Shown here piece by piece: positions 6,173 to 8,057 of a stretch of DNA of 8,057 nucleotides. Within the stretch, counting starts at the first letter, position 1. Each line of letters starts with the position of its first letter. Under the pieces are notes generated by a model that saw only the letters and a list, made by a program, of their open reading frames with translations, was not told where the DNA came from and made no database searches. Source of the DNA: Desulfobacteraceae bacterium (lineage in GTDB: Bacteria; Desulfobacterota; DSM-4660; Desulfatiglandales; Desulfatiglandaceae); NCBI GenBank assembly GCA_030589715.1, contig JAUUVE010000079.1, positions 1 through 8,057 of the forward strand, in the 5' to 3' direction. The position numbers and the translations under genes are program-made.

Positions 6173-7564
6173 TTGCAAAGGACCAGAGTCGCTGAAATTC
6201 TTTCTTCTGAAAAGATCGGCACCAGGTTTACGGTGATGGGCTGGGTCAGGACCAGGAGGGACTCAAAAGGGGGTTTTTCTTTTATTGAACTCAATGACGG
6301 ATCCTGCCTGGACGGCATTCAGCTCATAGCCGATCAAGGGCTGCCGAATTATAAGGATGAGATCCTTAAGTTAACCACAGGCTGCTCGATCAAGGCCGTT
6401 GGGGAGCTGGCTAAATCCCCCGGTAAGGGACAAAATGTGGAGCTTCAGGCCCAAGAGATCGAGGTCCTGGGGTGGGTCGATCCCGAGGTCTATCCCCTGC
6501 AAAAAAAGCGACACTCCTTCGAATTCCTGCGAACCATTGCCCATCTGAGACCCAGAACCAATACCTTTGGCGCGGTGGCAAGGGTAAGGAATGCCATGAG
6601 CCAAGCCATTCATAGCTTTTTCCAGGAAAGAGGATTTATCTATATCCACACACCGATCATAACGGGAAGCGACTGTGAGGGCGCAGGAGAGATGTTCAAG
6701 GTGACTACCTTTGACCTTGATCAGGTACCAAAAAAGGGCAGCAACACAGATTTTGGGCAAGACTTTTTTGGTGGACCGGCCAACCTGACAGTGAGCGGTC
6801 AGCTTGAGGCGGAGATCTATGCCCTCGCCATGGGTGATGTCTATACCTTTGGTCCCACATTCAGGGCTGAGGACTCGAACACCTCGCGTCATTTGGCGGA
6901 ATTCTGGATGGTGGAACCCGAGATGGCCTTTTGTGACCTGGAAGGAAATATGGCCCTGGCAGAGGAGTTTCTGAAATACATCTTTGCCTATGTGTTGGAT
7001 AGCTGCAAGGGGGATATGGACTTCTTTAACCGCTTCATAGACCCCTCAGTGATAAAGACCCTTGAAGGACTGGTATCCCAGGATTTTGAATATCTGACCT
7101 ATACCGAAGGTATCGATACCCTTTTAAAGTCAAAACAGCAATTCGAATTTCCAGTGGTCTGGGGCAGCGACCTTCAGTCTGAGCATGAGAGGTACCTTTG
7201 TGAAAAGGTATTTGGAAGGCCAATCATCTTGGTGGACTACCCAAAGGAGATCAAGTCCTTCTATATGAAGGTCAATAAGGACGGAAAGACCGTTCGTGCC
7301 ATGGACGTATTGGTGCCCAAGATAGGAGAGATCATCGGGGGCAGCCAGCGTGAAGATGACTATGATACCCTCTTTGAACGGATCAAAGAGGCGGGGCTCA
7401 ACCCGGATGACTACTGGTGGTACCTGGAGCTCAGAAAATTCGGTTCAGTCCCCCACTCCGGTTTTGGCCTCGGCTTCGAGCGCCTTATTCAGTTCGTGAC
7501 CGGACTTTCAAATATCAGGGACGTTATCCCATTCCCGAGAACCCCTGGGAATGTAAGCTTCTGA
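6173..7564 (+). CDS. asnS: Asparaginyl-tRNA synthetase
   Basis: A 463-residue class IIb aminoacyl-tRNA synthetase that attaches asparagine to tRNA-Asn in the cytoplasm; E. coli AsnS is 466. The N-terminal OB-fold anticodon-binding domain covers about residues 1-105 (FTVMGWVRTRRDSKGGFSFIEL). Class II motif 2 is FRAEDSNTSRHLAEFWMVE at 230-248, with R231 for ATP. Motif 3 is GFGLGFERL at 430-438. The C-terminus RDVIPFPRTPGNVSF is the usual AsnRS/AspRS ending. The long middle insertion (around 180-210, DLDQVPKKGSNTDFGQDFFG) and the overall pattern favour AsnRS over AspRS, which is much larger in bacteria. The start is TTG, with a good Shine-Dalgarno sequence and an in-frame stop just upstream, so it is well supported; an internal ATG is unlikely. 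Having AsnRS means Asn-tRNA can be made directly rather than only by transamidation. It lies 159 bases after serC and may have its own promoter. Confidence 0.97.
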   Translation: MQRTRVAEILSSEKIGTRFTVMGWVRTRRDSKGGFSFIELNDGSCLDGIQLIADQGLPNYKDEILKLTTGCSIKAVGELAKSPGKGQNVELQAQEIEVLGWVDPEVYPLQKKRHSFEFLRTIAHLRPRTNTFGAVARVRNAMSQAIHSFFQERGFIYIHTPIITGSDCEGAGEMFKVTTFDLDQVPKKGSNTDFGQDFFGGPANLTVSGQLEAEIYALAMGDVYTFGPTFRAEDSNTSRHLAEFWMVEPEMAFCDLEGNMALAEEFLKYIFAYVLDSCKGDMDFFNRFIDPSVIKTLEGLVSQDFEYLTYTEGIDTLLKSKQQFEFPVVWGSDLQSEHERYLCEKVFGRPIILVDYPKEIKSFYMKVNKDGKTVRAMDVLVPKIGEIIGGSQREDDYDTLFERIKEAGLNPDDYWWYLELRKFGSVPHSGFGLGFERLIQFVTGLSNIRDVIPFPRTPGNVSF

Positions 7565-7612
7565 TATGTGTCCCTTTTGCATGGTACCGAGGGCAATGAT
7601 CTATTGGCGTGA

Positions 7613-7640
7613 TTGAGGGCCATTAATAAGACAAGATTAT
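7613..7640 (+). promoter_or_regulatory. Weak candidate promoter before the last gene
   Basis: TTGAGG (7613-7618) and GATTAT (7635-7640) are 16 bases apart and each match four of six consensus bases. The position, 13 bases before the ATG at 7654, would give a very short or nearly leaderless message, which fits the lack of a Shine-Dalgarno sequence. The evidence is weak. No terminator was seen in the 7565-7653 gap. Confidence 0.18.
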
Positions 7641-7653
7641 ATGGGCGTTTATA

Positions 7654-8057
7654 ATGAGCTTTAATGTGAATGATTTCAGAGATATTGATCCTGGCGAACG
7701 TGTGCTTATGGGTCCCGGACCGAGCAATGTGCACCCCCGTGTGCTCCAGGCCATGTCAGCACCGTGCATTGGCCACCTTGACCCGGGCTTTTTGTCCATA
7801 ATGGATGAAACACAACGGTTGCTCCGATTCCTTTTTCAGACCGAAAACCCATTGACCATCCCTGTGTCAGGCACAGGGAGCGCCGGAATGGAGACCTGCT
7901 TGGTAAACATGGTAGAACCGGGAGACGAGGTGGTGGTTTGCGTAAACGGGGTGTTTGGGACCCGTATGTCCGACATCGTCAACCGTCTGGGTGCCAAACT
8001 CGTACGAGTTGATGGTGAATGGGGCAGGGCCATTGACCCTGAGGCGGTTCGCAAGGC
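7654..8057 (+). CDS. Alanine/serine-glyoxylate-type class V aminotransferase, N-terminal part (3' truncated)
   Basis: The first 134 complete codons of a PLP-dependent class V aminotransferase, open to the window edge. ERVLMGPGPSNVHPRVLQAM (residues 15-34) and GHLDPGF (40-46) match the family of alanine-glyoxylate, serine-pyruvate and ureidoglycine-glyoxylate aminotransferases. SGTGSAGME (72-80) is the PLP-phosphate-binding turn. VNGVFGTRMSDI (98-109) is also characteristic. The catalytic lysine would lie beyond the window, so activity cannot be confirmed. Substrate preference among alanine, serine and ureidoglycine cannot be assigned from this part. The start ATG at 7654 aligns with the usual short N-terminus but has no Shine-Dalgarno sequence in the preceding 15 bases. 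In anaerobes such enzymes commonly serve glycine/serine/glyoxylate conversion, by inference. Its closeness to serC suggests a small amino-acid gene group. Confidence in the family is high. Confidence 0.92.
   Translation, partial: MSFNVNDFRDIDPGERVLMGPGPSNVHPRVLQAMSAPCIGHLDPGFLSIMDETQRLLRFLFQTENPLTIPVSGTGSAGMETCLVNMVEPGDEVVVCVNGVFGTRMSDIVNRLGAKLVRVDGEWGRAIDPEAVRK

Noticed and set aside
6371..6892. A 173-codon open frame on the - strand inside asnS
   Set aside because: It is fully covered by the conserved asnS coding sequence and has no recognisable motif.
7650..7655. Perfect TATAAT overlapping the last gene's ATG
   Set aside because: No -35-like sequence lies 16-18 bases upstream, and transcription from it would start inside the gene after the best-supported start codon.

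Overview
The window looks like chromosomal DNA of a strictly anaerobic bacterium, most likely a sulfate-reducing or syntrophic member of the Desulfobacterota (former Deltaproteobacteria). This is inferred from the gene set: a 2-hydroxyacyl-CoA dehydratase activase-type protein, a CooC-type nickel-insertion ATPase for carbon monoxide dehydrogenase, a compact RNase E/G, and bacterial AsnRS and SerC. Base composition is near balanced. All supported genes are on the + strand and none looks recently acquired. No RNA gene, insertion sequence, CRISPR array or phage gene was seen.

Layout. (1) 1-293: the 3' end of an acyl-CoA dehydratase activase-related protein, cut by the window edge. (2) 294-469: a non-coding gap with a widely spaced inverted repeat. 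(3) 470-1969: an RNase E/G catalytic core. (4) 1973-3802: a membrane M48 metalloprotease with a C-terminal TPR region, separated from the nuclease gene by one stop codon and one further codon in the same reading frame. (5) 3803-4128: a gap with no convincing gene, but with a coding-like fragment on the - strand and a possible promoter. (6) 4129-4890: cooC. (7) 4928-6013: serC, 37 bases after cooC and probably in the same transcript. (8) 6014-6172: a gap with a heptamer repeat and a perfect hairpin. (9) 6173-7564: asnS, starting at TTG. (10) 7565-7653: a short gap. (11) 7654 to the end: the 5' part of an alanine/serine-glyoxylate-type class V aminotransferase.

How the genes may work together. 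The nuclease/protease pair suggests RNA turnover coupled with membrane-protein quality control. The second half is mainly amino-acid metabolism: SerC makes phosphoserine, AsnRS charges asparagine, and the last gene belongs to the same aminotransferase fold class as SerC. CooC is the outlier, because its usual partner, carbon monoxide dehydrogenase, is not in the window.

Most of the window is well-understood housekeeping sequence. No clearly new biological system was found. The observations most worth a second look are the in-frame nuclease/protease junction, the fused TPR protease, the cooC-serC pairing, the unexplained - strand fragment at 3893-4028 and the intergenic repeat segment at 6019-6083.
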